The notes under the pieces: generated by a model | The model's database searches: none | The model's input: the letters and a program-made list of their open reading frames with translations, nothing else | What the model was told of the DNA's origin: nothing | DNA from: Chamaea fasciata | Lineage: Eukaryota > Chordata > Aves > Passeriformes > Sylviidae | Direction: 5' to 3' | Length of the DNA: 64,000 nt | Assembly: GCA_029207755.1 (NCBI GenBank) | Contig: JARCOQ010000016.1 | Span: forward strand, 5,814,501-5,878,500 | Made by a program: the position numbers and the translations under genes | In this document: positions 47,670 to 59,345 of the stretch, piece by piece | Position numbering within the stretch: the first letter of the stretch is position 1 | How the letters are laid out: each line of letters opens with the position of its first letter

Positions 47670-48030
47670 TGTCTTATGCAGAAGAATATCTTTATGTCCC
47701 TGCCCAGTAACTGAGCCCTTAATCCAGACTAAAACACCCACACAGGACCCACTTTGCTGAGAGCAGCACAGACACCCAGAAATGGCAGTGCTTTGCTCTG
47801 GAAGGAGACTTGACTGATCCAAAATTTCCCCCACCATGAAGGTTGGAAGTGCCCTTTGCAAGGAGCAGCTCTGGGGGCTCAGAGGGAGGGAGCCTGGCAC
47901 TGAGAGTGGTCTCCATCTGAAGTGGATGTTATTAGTTGGTGTAAGCAGATGCTCGACGTGGGATGCTCAGGACTTCTCAGTTTTCACCCAGCAACGTCCC
48001 TGCTCCCTTTTTCCTGCCTGTTCAATCCAC
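47670..48030. other. Unique non-coding sequence, no gene seen
   Basis: Mixed composition with short frames only. Confidence 0.5.
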
Positions 48031-48380
48031 CTTTACCAAGAGATTGAATTTACAATGGACTTGAACACATTTAAATCCATTTATTGCAAAATTACTTTTC
48101 AATAATTACATCATTGTGCTGACTGTGTTGCATAATGAAATTAGCATGAGAGATATTAGAAAGAATATAAAATTATAAGACATATTGAAATACCTCTTTC
48201 CCCGTCTGCCTTAGCATAACCCATAGCTTAACTGGAAAACGAGCACTGCTCCTGGATGGGATTTAAATGCATCATGTGTAATTTTATAATGCCTTTTATA
48301 TAAATTAATTATAATGGTTATTGCTGCTTTACATTATTAGATTGAAATTTTCCTCCACTTCAGTGCATTAAAAGAAAGCT
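48030..48380. promoter_or_regulatory. AT-rich candidate regulatory block
   Basis: Contains TTTAAATCCATTTATTGC near 48070, TTTTCAATAATTACATC near 48094, ATAATGAAATTAGCATG near 48132, GATTTAAATGCATCATG near 48260 and ATATAAATTAATTATAATGG near 48298. GC-poor but of high word complexity, between GC-richer flanks. Candidate conserved element; inference only. Confidence 0.35.
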
Positions 48381-49430
48381 GCACCCATTTTTGCTCCACA
48401 ACGCCCTGAAAGTTCTCATGGCATGGAGCCATCCTGCCCACCCTGGCACCATCAACACATCTGAGGTTAAAAGCTTTGGGCTCGTGTGGGGCTGGCACTG
48501 CCCACCATGGGTCCCAAACTCACAACCAGAGCCTTGGGAGCAGGAGTTGGGGTCCTCAAAGGGGGACTTTGCACCCCTTCCAAACCCTGCTTGTTCTGCT
48601 CCATCTCTGACCAATAATAGGGACACTCAGGCTGGTTTTAACAATCCCACCTCAACTGTGCATCTGAAAATAACTGGAGGTCATAAATCCATTGCCAAAT
48701 CCATGCCATGGCACAGGTGAAGCGTCCAGCTCGGGGCAAGCACAGCCCATTAGCTGACCGTGGGCTGCTGTCAACCAGGTACTGCTGGGTATGTGTGTGG
48801 GAGCATCTCTTGAAGAGCTGGGGCCATCCTCAGGGAAAGCTCTCCTTTGAAAAAAGAGTTTGGACACCGTGCAGTGATTCCTTTGTCATACCTCCACATT
48901 CACATGTTGTTTGCCTCATCTGATTTCTGGGCTACACCTGCCAAAGCAGCAAAGGAGAGGGGGGCATTGAGCTGTCGGGTGGTAACAAACCACTGGCTAT
49001 GCTGGACAACACACAGTCATGCAAAGCACAATGAAGACACAGTGATATGCTTTTACTGCCTCTTAATCCTCAATAGAAGTCTACTAATATTCAATTTGTG
49101 ACATTATTTGCACATTGAATTAATCCAGAAACTAAAGGGCTAATGAGTTATGGAAAGTAGCACACGGTTTAATTGCAACAACAAGGGCCTGCCGGCCTCC
49201 CTCCAGTCAGGAATGCCTGGGTAAAAATAAAATTCTGCATGCACTGGTACACACCAGATGGGCAGGGAACAGCAAGCTAAACAATGTGAACTATCTGAAT
49301 GATTGTTCTTTTTAAATGCCCTAAGTTTTCCCTTTTTTCCAGGCATGCTCCTCATGAAAGAACATTCATTAAGCATAACATGAAAAAGTAAGGGTGACCA
49401 CAGGAAAAAAAAATTGACCATGAAAACAAT
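48380..49430. other. Unique non-coding sequence, no gene seen
   Basis: Mixed composition. No gene recognised; it ends in the CR1 remnant. Confidence 0.5.
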
Positions 49431-49530
49431 CATAGAATCATTTAGGTTGGAAAAAAGTATCACAGAATCCAACTCTTAACCCAGTAATTCCAACTCCATG
49501 ACTAAACCAAAACCCTGAGTATCACAATTT
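49431..49530 (-). mobile_element. Short CR1 LINE 3' remnant, minus orientation
   Basis: The plus strand starts CATAGAATCATTTAGGTTGG, the reverse complement of a CR1 3' end, followed by degraded versions of the adjoining CR1 tail (CCAACTCTTAACCCAG, CATGACTAAACCAAAACCC). About 100 bp survives. It is more diverged than the 45-kb copy. Confidence 0.85.
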
Positions 49531-52500
49531 CCTTACAGAAAGACACAAGGTCTTTAAGGTGATGTTGAAAACAAGAGAAGTCAGTTGAAGAACTTATAGA
49601 ATGAAAAGGACAGTAGATATTTTCAGCATATGATGCCACCAGCCCTTGGCAAAAGCTGCTGCTTCATTCAGTGTGCTCAACCCTCAGCACAAGACTTCCC
49701 CTGCAGCAGAACCACAGCCTTGGTCCATACCCAGATGAGTAAGAATTAGAACTTCAACGTTAAGCTGCAAAACAAAAACAATCATAAAACTTCCCCGCTT
49801 CTCAAGCCCTCTTTTTAACTTGCTCTGCAGGAAAGGTCTCTCCACTGTTTCACACCTTTCTGGAACACCTGAATTTCCCAGAATGCTCCCAGCTTGCTGC
49901 CAGCAACACAGCACAGTCACATTCTATGCATACACCTGTTTTGGGGCCAAAGAATCTGAAGGAAGAGACTGCAATCAGCAATGAAGCTGATGGAAAGTTT
50001 GAGGAGGAAAAAGAACAGGCTCCCTGCCTGGTTGGTTGACATTTCAGATGATTTAAAGCTCTTCCCAAAGCTTTTTACTGTGAAGAAAAGCCAGGAAAAG
50101 CATCTTCTGCATGGACTTGTGGAAACTGTCCCTTCCTCAAATCCCTGTGTGGCAGAAACTCAAACGTTTCTGTTAAGTTCATGGTATGGAAAATTGGCCT
50201 TCTCTAAGATCTCCTCCAAATCTGGTCTAACAAATATATAAAATAGCAAATCCAGCAAACCCAGACAGAATGCCTCCTTTTCCCTGCCTGATCTTTGTTA
50301 ATGGTCAACCCAAGCCAGCATTTGTTTCCCCTCTGCTGCTTTCCCCAGCTGCTGGAACAAAAGCAAGATGGAGCTGCCAGCAAAGAGGGTTGGAGACCCT
50401 GGTCTCAGATAGAGCCAGGAGCTCAGGAGTTTGCACTATTTAATAGAAAAAGTGAATAAATCTAAACAGCACTTAATTTATTGATGAAGTAAGAAAGACT
50501 GTTTAATGTGGAAAACATAAGCAAGATCAATAGCAGAGAGCACAAATAACTAAGGCTATTGACACTTAAGTATTTTAAGCCTAATTGCAGGCATATGCAC
50601 TTTCTAAGGGTATCTCACCTTCTAATAGCACCCTTGAGATTCTGGGGTTAATTGATGCAGCTGTTTACTCCTGGCTCACGTGGTCCAGATTGGGATTCCC
50701 TGGAGGATGCTATTAAACTAAAGTGTTTAATGAAGTGCTAAAGAGTGGAGTTTCTAATATTCTCTTCCCTTGAATGAAATTGAATAGGAATTGGAGCAAA
50801 CTTCTCCTCCCCAGGTGGGAACTGCAGCTCAGCATTGGAGTAAATCTCCCTGTGCTCCTCACAGGGAACCTTGTGATGTAGGGGAGAAAGACCAGACTTG
50901 CTCAGGTTCAGTTTTTGCGTGAAGATACTTGAGGATTTCTCCCTTCCCCAGTCACGGGTAGAGGAAATGTACAGACATGCTCCATTTTAGCACTGCTGTT
51001 GGACAAGGAATCCAAGGAAGCCGATGCCACTCCTGTGGTTTTTCAGTGTGATACTGGGCTTCTCTGTTTTGGGGTGGGCTGAAAGGATTTGGTCTCCATT
51101 TGGGAAGGAGAACAGATAACAGCAGCTGTGATGTCACTGGCCTGGGTGTTTCAGCTCAATGGCAGCAGGGCAAAGCAAGGCTACCAGAAAAGAGGCCCTT
51201 TAACCAGTCTCTTGTATTAATAACTTGCCCCAGGCTGGTTTGATACCTTTGAAAACCAGGCAGATGCCTGCATACCATGTGTTTCCTAGGCTGACATCCT
51301 GTTCAGAGGGCACAGCCTCCCTGTACCCATCCTACAGCACAGAGCTCAGCTGCCTTTGTCCCTGTAAGGGGAAGGTCTTGGCTCTTCACCTCCATCCACC
51401 GCCAGCAGCTTCTCCAGAGTGAAGTCTGGCAAAGCAAAGGAAGTAATGAAGGAGATTTCATCTCTGTAACCCTTCATCATCACCTAGACCCTTCCTGGAG
51501 GGACCCTGGACCCTCCCTCCTCTCTCAGGGCCCATCCATCCTGCCAGTGATGTCCCCCAGCCCCTCACTCTGGGCATGGGCGGTAATTGCTGTAAGGCAG
51601 AAATTGCTTCCTCCATTTGGCTTTTCCAGCCTGAGAGGGCACACAGACAATGAGTCTGATGAGGACAGGGCTGTCCCTGGAGTGAGGGGCACAGGGCTGC
51701 TCTGCCTGGGTTCAGCACACCGGGCAGCACATTGATCTCAGAGCCTTCATGGTCCTCCCATGGAATCAGGGGCCATGCACAGACCCTTTACAATCATCCT
51801 CTCTCTCCACAGCAGCCTTTCTACTGCAACTTGAGATTTTCTTCTTTTAAAATCAATTCGTTTGAAGCCATTTTACAAAAGCCGTTCTGCAGCATACCTA
51901 TTCCCAGTGAAAATGCTCCTTCTATTGCCTCCATCCACATTGCACCTCCCTTGGGAGGGCCACAGAGATGTGAGAAGGAAACATTGTTTGTAGCCCAGAT
52001 AATGTTACAACTCCACTGGAAATGCTTCCAGGAGCAAGCATGCTGACTGGTGTGTGCAGAATGTGGCTGGAAGTGTGGTGGGTTGACTGGGCTGGTGTTT
52101 TCAACGTGTTTGCCCAGAGATGCCAGAGGGAACTGCCAGGAGCTGTGGAAGGTAACCAAGGAAAGCTGGTTAGCTGTCAGTCAGCACAACCTGTAAGTAT
52201 GTGGAGAGGTCTGCACGTGCCTTGGGAGAACCTGGGGGTTCTGTGAATCCAAAAAGGCTGAAATCATGGGTGAAGTGAGTTCGGGGCTTTTTCTACTGTT
52301 TCTATCCCACCTGTCAGAAGGAATGAGGAACAGAAAGAGCCTGTGAATTTTGGGTTGGATGGGGGTAATCTGCAGGAGAAAACCACAGTCCACCTCAGAA
52401 CAAATCTGAGTCTGCTTCCTCCTCCCCTTGTGTCCATGACCCTGGTGTCCAGGGTTTTGGGACAATGTGTCTGGAGCTGGAGGAGGGGAGAGTTTCCTGC

Positions 52501-54160
52501 TAAGGCAGCGTGGCCACACTCAGGCTTACAGCTCGCCACCACATTGACCAGGCTCTTCAAATCTGGGGGAAATGGGGATAAAAGGAGAACAGTGAAAAAC
52601 CAATAGTCTGGAGATCTTGGCTGTGTGCTGAGGGATGTGCTTGTTGGCTCGATGCCCTGAAGACTTGGACATTGGAGAGGTTAAAGAGAAAGGAAAAGGT
52701 CCCTGTCTGGTGTTTCGCTCTCTGCTCCTCAAGTGTTGCCTCACCTCTGAATAAATCTTTCTAATACCAGGATGCCCCAGTTCTCACTTCACACCCCAAA
52801 ACCTCCCTGTTCCTTTCTGGTTTCATTCTCACTGTCGTATTTCTGCCCTCTACAAATCTTCCACCCACCTTCCTCCTTTTGTGCCTTTAGCCAGCTGTCC
52901 CCCACAAATGCGTTCCTTGCACATCAACCTTCCAAATTAGTGTCCTGGAGGTAGAAAAGCAGATCTTCTGGGTCATTTTAAGCACATCCTTATCAGCCTG
53001 TGTCAGGGAGCGAGATTTGTGTTGGCTCTTCTCTCCCTGCTCTTTTGCAGCTCACCTAACTCCAACCATGCAGGCTCCCTGAGCTCTGCCACCATCCAGC
53101 CTCAGGGCACCTTCACCATCTTCACAGCTGCCCCCAAGAAGGAGCCATGAGTTTATGCCCTGGACAAGGCCACCTCTTTCCTGGTGAATGTGTTATTTGG
53201 CTCCTTGCTACCAGCTTCCTCTTGCTGGGTTTACTCACCTTTGCCCAAGTGCAGTTGATTTCCCAGGCCCCAGTGGTGTCCCAGGCTCCCAGTTCCATGT
53301 CACCTCTGAATGTCACAAAGGGTGTTTTTACCTTCTCTCAGAGAAAGGGTGGCTGTCCTGGGTGCCCCACAGCCACCTCTGCTCCAGGGCTCCTGCCCAC
53401 ACAGGGGACCAGCAGCTCCTGGGAAAGTCTTCATGTGACCTTCCTGCCAGTCCAGCAAGCCACAAACACCCTTCCAAACCTGCAGGACAAAACCTACATT
53501 TCTCTTCTGCCACAACCACTGTGAGGGCAGGCTTAAGCTAAGCTGTTTTATTTCACAAATGCAGCCAGGCCAGATAGCGAGGCTTTGCTGCTATGTGCAA
53601 ACTCATTAAACCACTGTAATTTAATTGCTTGCAATTGTCCATTTATCCCCTGAACCCCGCACTCTCTGCAGCACAGGGCACAGAGGATCTCCCATCCCTG
53701 CAGCCTCCCCCTGTCCTTGGCAGGGCAGGACCTGTGGTGGCAGAAGGGGCAACACACAGTCCCCAGCCCAACTGGGCCATCAAAGTGCCCAGCGCTGGGA
53801 GAACAAAATCATTTATGGTGCAGAAGAAAAATGAAAACAGCCAAAAGGCCGCAATGGAAAACCAGGGAGAGAGGAAAATTAACTAAGAAATATGCAGCCT
53901 TGATGTCGATTCACTAAAGAATATTTATTGTACTCTCATGCATCTTGCTTGCTCTCCTAACAAATATAATATTTTTGTAAGAAAGTGTCTCTTTACCACT
54001 GCTGTTTCTCTCATGCCCTTTCTCTGTCTCACCAGCTCTGTCTCTGTCTTTCTGATACCAACTCTGACAAACCGTGCGATTCTGATGGAAAATTCATTAG
54101 TCGTCCTTTTTTTTTTTCTCCTTCCCCATTTTCCCAGTCAGCTTCGCGCCTGATCTGTCA
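49530..54160. other. Unique non-coding sequence, no gene seen
   Basis: Mostly mixed-composition DNA. 50420-50780 is AT-rich with TTAATTTATTGATG and CTAATTGCAGG words, a weaker candidate regulatory block. Open frames of up to 125 codons (53147-53524, plus) have no domain. No transposon recognised. Confidence 0.5.
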
Positions 54161-54425
54161 GCCTCTTCCATCCTGATTATCTGGAGACGCCAATTTCAAA
54201 GAGACATCTTAATAGTGATGTCAACGAATTAATTAGATGTGTTAATGAGCTAAAAGCAACCCAAATTAAATTAATGCAGTAATAAGCACAGACAGCAAAA
54301 TTAGCTCCAATTTCTGTAAATGATTCTGAACTGTACACAACATCTCATCCTGCTAGAACATTACCATCCCCCAAAGCTAATCAAGAACTCCAGTGCAATT
54401 AACTGCTTAATTACAAAACACACAC
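54160..54425. promoter_or_regulatory. AT-rich candidate enhancer, one of the strongest by motif content
   Basis: Holds TCCTGATTATCTGG near 54170, CGAATTAATTAGATG near 54225, GTTAATGAGC near 54241, CCCAAATTAAATTAATGC near 54260, AGTAATAAGC near 54279, TGTAAATGATTC near 54315 and CAATTAACTGCTTAATTAC near 54397. Homeodomain-type cores occur every 20-40 bp across about 260 bp and the sequence is not low complexity. A GC-rich stretch follows. Enhancer identity is inference. Confidence 0.42.
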
Positions 54426-54449
54426 ACAGCTCATAGATCCAGCAGCAGG

Positions 54450-55380
54450 AGGGGTGCGCTGGGCTGCGGAGCGAGCGGGGAAATTCTCTGCAACAAACCC
54501 TGCACATCGGCCCTGCCACAGAGGCTCTGCCCCCACCAAAAGCACCCCCCAGGCTCCTCAAAGGGGGTGATCCAGACTGGAGGCACGCACAGGGGCAGGA
54601 GGAGGGTGGGCAGGAGTGCTCCTCAGGAGGCCACTCCGTGCTGGATCCCACCATGGCAGTGCCAGTGTGGCCAGGGATGTTCGCTGGGCCAGGGGCAGAG
54701 ATGTGCCCATAGCCCCGCGTCGGTTATTGTGTTTATCAGACTGGGGGCTGCATGGAAAAGCCTGATTGTCCAGCTCTGCTCACCTCCCCCTGGGATGAGA
54801 GAGGAGCCACTAATAGCTTTGCAGAGTTGCTCAGGTATCTGATTAGCTCTAATTGCAGCTGGGAAGGCAGAGGGAAGGAGTGGGATAGTGCTGTGGGCAG
54901 GGGGAAGGGGAAGAGGATGGTGGAAATGGGGAGAAAGGAAGGGCTGTGGGGAATGGATGGAAATCCCTGGAGGCACACATGAAGAGGGAAAGAGAATGGC
55001 GAGGCCAGCAGAGAAATGATAGATGCTAACAACAAAAAAAGGGAAAAATCAGACAAACAAAGAACTGAAGGCAGAAACAAAGGGAAGGAAGGTGAGACAA
55101 AGAGGGCTGCATGCTGCCAGGCCCCATGGAGCAGCCAGGGCAGGAGATTTGGTGGATACAAGAGTGGGTCTTGGACAGGCCCCATCCCGGCCCTGCAGGG
55201 CTGGAGTGTGCTGGGGATGGTGGGAAACACAGCAGCCTCATCGTGGGATGACACAACCAGTTTGGAGGTTGTGGAATCATCAGTCCACCCAGTAAATGAG
55301 GAATATTCGCCATCAAGATGAGGGCTGAGATTCACTGTGACAAATAACGTCTCTGTTTTCCCCCCTTTTTTTTCCCTCCA
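54450..55380. other. GC-rich then purine-rich unique sequence, no gene
   Basis: GC-rich to about 54720, then strongly purine-rich on the plus strand at 54870-55100. Overlapping frames on both strands (for example 54736-55335 minus) are Ser/Pro/Leu-rich reads of the pyrimidine strand and show no domain. Confidence 0.5.
54870..55100. repeat. Purine-rich strand-asymmetric tract
   Basis: GGGGGAAGGGGAAGAGG, GGGGAGAAAGGAAGGG and similar words, with few pyrimidines on the plus strand and no fixed period. Confidence 0.5.
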
Positions 55381-55505
55381 CCTTTTATTGCAATTAGTTC
55401 AGTCTGTTAATAAGCAAAGGATATTTTTAGTTAATTTCAGTTCCAGTTAATTGATTCAAAAGCGAAACCCAGCAACTGAGTTAATTGATCCATGTATCTT
55501 ATGCT
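55380..55505. promoter_or_regulatory. AT-rich candidate regulatory block
   Basis: TTATTGCAATTAGTTCAG, GTTAATAAGC, TTTTAGTTAATTTCAG, CAGTTAATTGATTC and GAGTTAATTGATCC follow one another; GTTAATTGAT occurs twice, about 35 bp apart (55446 and 55480). Repeated identical homeodomain-type words suggest a homotypic cluster. Confidence 0.35.
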
Positions 55506-55935
55506 GTGGCTGCGAGGTACTCTCCGGGCAGCTGCCACGGCTGGGGCTCAGAGCAGCACGGCAAGGATGGCAAGCAGGGAAGCAGCAGAGCCCCTGCCCC
55601 CAGCATGGGGGGCAAGCACCACCCCAGCAGCTGTGCCACTCCCCCCTTGGTGCAGGAGAAGCTGCAGGGTGATGGCCTTTGCCTGCCTGCCAAGGGAAGT
55701 GTGCCAGCCCCGTGTGTGCACTGCAGCAGAAATGTTCATGCCAGAGAGCTCGGGAGCCCTGGCTGGCTCCATCCAGAGGGATGTCCAGCCTGGCACACTG
55801 TCTCTGATGGTCTTTAGTTTCAGAGGAGTGTGCTACCCATGCTGCTTTCCACTTCTCTCGTGGTCCCTGAGCTGCCTTGGCAGAGATGCTGGAGGGTGCA
55901 TCCCCGGCCAGGGATTTTAGCTGCTACTTATAAAG
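55505..55935. other. GC-rich unique sequence, no gene seen
   Basis: Overlapping frames on both strands in GC-rich DNA without domain-like composition. Confidence 0.5.
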
Positions 55936-56165
55936 CTGTTTCCATGAGTTTGTCTAATCCCCTTTTCCTCCTGTGGCAGTAAGTTCCCAAAGTTCACTAC
56001 CTGCCGTGTCCAGAAGAGCTCTTTTATCTATCTCAAACCTAATCTCTTACTGTTTTCAATTGAGTGCCTCTTGTTCTTGTATTTACAGGATTTGGTGAAT
56101 GACCGCTCTATGTCCAGATTATCCACTGCCTTCAGGATTTCCTAAATCTAAGCCAAATCTTCTTT
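55936..56165 (-). mobile_element. Old CR1 LINE fragment, minus orientation
   Basis: The plus strand reads as the reverse complement of the 3' region of an old amniote CR1 lineage: CCATGAGTTTGTCTAATCCC, CCTGTGGCAGTAAGTTCC, GAGTGCCTCTTGTTCTTG and ATCCACTGCCTTCAGGAT correspond in order to the common 'aatttgtctaatcccc', 'tgtggcaatgagttcc', 'gggtgacccctagttcttg' and 'attcactttctccacacc' blocks found in turtle and crocodilian genomes. Divergence is much higher than in the neighbouring CR1, with several deletions. Its right edge is uncertain. Confidence 0.65.
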
Positions 56166-56374
56166 TTCACCTTTTCTACCTCTGCCTGGCAGTCAGCACC
56201 ATCCCTTACCTGCCTAGTGTTTGTCACTTGTCACAAGGGCCTGGTCCATCTTTTCTTTGTGGAAAACTGGATCTCCTTACCTGTGAATTCAACGCAAGAG
56301 TCTCCTGTCTCCGTGCTTCTGGTGTTCAGGGTGCTCACATCCATGAGCAGCCAACACTTAGCAGCATTTTCATT

Positions 56375-57210
56375 CATAGAATCAAAGAATAAATTGGGTG
56401 AGAAAGGACCTTTAAGATCACCAAGTTCAACCATTAATTTAGCACTGGTCATTACTAAACCACATTCCCAAGTGCCACATCTACAGGTTTTAAATGCCTC
56501 CAGGGATGGTGACTCCACCACTGCTCCAGGCACCCTGTTCCAGTGCTTGATAACTCCTTTGGTGATGAATGTTTTCCTAACATCCAATCTGAACCTCGTT
56601 GGTGCAACTTGGAGCCCTTTCCCCTCATCCTATTGCTTATTACTTGGGAGAAGAGACCAACACCCTCCTGGCTACAATCCCCTCTCAATGGGTTGTAGGG
56701 AGTGAGAAGGTTCCCCCTGAGCCTCCTTTCCTCCAGGCTGAGTCTACCAGCTCCCTCAGCCACTCCTGATTAGACTTGTGCTCCAGACCCTTCCCAATCT
56801 CTGTTATTCTTTTCTGGATTTGATTCAGCTCCTCAATATCTTTCTTGGATTGGGGGACCATGAACTGACCACAGGATTTGACGTGCAGCCTCACCAGTGC
56901 CCGGCACAGGGGGATGATCACTGTCCTTGTTCTACTGGCCACGTTATTGCTGATACAAGCCAGGTGCCATTGGCCTTTTTGATCACCTGGGCACATTCTG
57001 GCTCAGGTTCAGCCAGTGTTCATCATCATCCCCAGGTCTTTTTCCACTGGGCAGCTTGCCAGTCACTCTGCCCCAGTTCAATATTACACAGTCAGTCCTG
57101 ACTGCTGCTATTGGGGTTTTGGTTTTCATGACTGCAGGCAGAGACAGCCTCACCCTGATCCCACAGTCCTGCACACCCAGGACCTCACAGTCGAGGTTTG
57201 CACAGGCTGA
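56375..57210 (-). mobile_element. CR1 LINE, 3' part of about 0.8 kb, minus orientation
   Basis: On the minus strand, degraded ORF2 C-terminal sequence reads through from about 57090 to 56490: KGQWHLACISNNVASRTRT, GLEHKSNQEWLRELVDSA and KHWNRVPGAVVESPSLEAFK, the usual CR1 motifs. The 3' untranslated tail follows, ending in a CATAGAATC complement at 56375. Frames shift at least twice (between the LRELVDSA part and the RLSLEERRLRGNLL part, and again before the HWNR part), so it is dead. The 5' limit is unclear; the match is firm to about 57090 and weak to about 57210. Confidence 0.93.
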
Positions 57211-58820
57211 GCAGGCCATGGGTCATACCTGAATTTTGTCAGCTGGGTTAAGAGTCCAGTGGCAGTCAAGTTCACAGCTCTTCAAGTTGTTTCCTTTAGC
57301 AACAGCTCCCCTAATGCCTTTCTGAAATACCTGTTGATATAGGTCTCCTGAGTTTCCCACAGGCTGCTGCTGCTCCTCTTGCCTATTCCTCCTGATAGCT
57401 CCTCAAGTCAATTCACAGCCACCTAATCATTTCCAGGGGAAAGACAAAACTCCTGGGGCAGATAAACCAGAACTGTCAAACACTTGAAGAGCACAAGCCA
57501 TAAATTTCACCTCGCAGTAATGGGCACAGTGCAAACAAGAAGAACACCCAGACTACAAAACCAGGTTTGAAACAAGACATAAATTGTGCCAGAGATAAAC
57601 AAAGAGCCTTTAGGCTTCCTCTGCACTATCTTGGGGACTTGACAGGATCAGACCATATTCAGCAGGCAGCTCAGCATCTCCTGAGGTGTGTAATGGTCAT
57701 CCCATGCACAGAGGCTCCACATCAACTCACTTTTAGTAAACAAAATTCTCCTGGCAGCTCCATGGCCTCAGAAAGGGATCAAAATGCAAAACAACCCATC
57801 CCTAAGGCTACAGCAGAGGTTTTGTAAAAGGACTTGCCTAAGGCACAGAGAAATGTGGTCAGTACATGGTACAAAAACACAGCAGGGGTGTTCTTGAGGC
57901 TGCCCTGCTCCTGAGCTGTGCAGGGGCCCCTCCAGCTCACACCACTCATGCTCAGTGGCCCAAGGTGACCATGAACTGAGCCACCATGAAACAGGGACAC
58001 TCTCTGCTCTCCTCATGTCTCTGCCTTCACATCCATCTCCCCCCCAAAGCAATGCTGGGATGAGCCACCCACACCATGCTTCGGAACAGCTGTAAGTTCA
58101 GATCTCTGAGAAAAACTAAAAAGTTGTTATGTTCCCTGTTGATGAGTAGAAATAAAGTTGGAATAAAGTTCTGCATCCTTGAGCATATTGATTATTTTGT
58201 GCCTGGACACTTCCTTCTTACTTTCATGTAGGAGTTACATTTTTAAGACAAATAATGCATTTTCAAAGGGACATTAAGGATGTTATTTCAGTCTCTGAGG
58301 GCTACATGCCGTGGCATTGAGGAGTAGTGACAGAGAGACAGATAAATTCCTTGGTCTCTGCACCTGCAGTGTAACTAAGGACCTTTCTAATGAAAGAGCC
58401 TAACAAAAATAAGATTTTTCAGAAAGTGCATGCTCAAACAATCTTCTGCAGTGGGGCATAATAGCAAGTCCTCGGTGCCAGGAGCTCACTGTGATGCAGT
58501 TTCCCCTCTTCCCAATTTTTTAAATAGGATATTGCAATGCACTAACCACAAGAAAAAAAATCAATAGATGAAAAGCTGGGCAAGGAGCTGAGCTTTTTGA
58601 GTGTGATTGGCTCTGAGAGCCCCCAGCATCCCTGAGGAATGAGGTGCAGGTCCCAGCCTTTCAGCCAGAATTTGAAATAAGGGCAATCCTTCCCTTGTCA
58701 GAACCAGCAGGGACAGTTTGCTTTTAGTGCTCATTGGGAAAAGTTGAAGGGAGAGGGAGCTCTTCAATAATGCTGCAAATTACCCTCGCTTTAAAATGCT
58801 AGTCCTTGATTTGTCAGCCT
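57210..58820. other. Unique non-coding sequence, no gene seen
   Basis: Mixed composition with short frames only. No further repeat recognised. Confidence 0.5.
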
Positions 58821-59030
58821 ATTTTTGAATAATTTACAGTGGATTTGGCAGGTTGCTGTGATATACAGTGTAATATGCATGTGGAACTCTTTCAAAGCAG
58901 AAGTTAATACTTTCCAGGAGAAAAAGAAAATAATTGTGTCAAAACAAGCCTTAACCACTGAGGTTTACCTGTTTCCTAATACACAGGAGTTTGCAAACAT
59001 GACTCCCATTAAAGCAAACGAGACACACAC

Positions 59031-59075
59031 ATATGAGTCTGTCTGCCTTAAGAAGAAAGGCAGACAGACTCATAT
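59031..59075. repeat. Perfect inverted repeat: 19-bp stem, 7-nt loop
   Basis: The left arm (59031-59049, starting ATATGAGTC and ending GCCTT) is exactly complementary to the right arm (59057-59075), separated by AAGAAGA. All 19 pairs are Watson-Crick, and pairing stops abruptly at both ends. The surrounding DNA is unique. A perfect uninterrupted hairpin this long is unlikely by chance in 64 kb and points to a recent template-switch event or a selected hairpin. It is shorter than usual pre-miRNA hairpins and has no bulges. Confidence 0.97.
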
Positions 59076-59345
59076 TCTTCACAAGTGCCTTTCTTGGTGT
59101 TGTATGATCAATCCACCATCTGCTTTTATTTATTCATGATTTCTCAGACTACTACAACAATATTGACATTAAATACAGCTTTGGCTTATTAATTTTTTTC
59201 ATTCATATGTATTTTAAGTCAATTTTATTGACTTCCCCTTCACTTGCTCTTTTAGCTGTTTACTTGTTTTCTTGGCATGCTACTTTGTGCCTACCCTTAC
59301 ATCCATTTCCAATATTTTCTTCCCAGCTCCTTGCCTCTGTTCCAG

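Noticed and set aside
56231..56996. Minus-strand frames with HWNR and LREL motifs as a host gene
   Set aside because: They are remnants of CR1 reverse-transcriptase ORF2 split by frameshifts and followed by the CR1 3' tail.
59031..59075. Rho-independent terminator or known miRNA
   Set aside because: Bacterial terminators do not apply to a vertebrate genome, and neither arm matches a miRNA I know; kept only as a hairpin.
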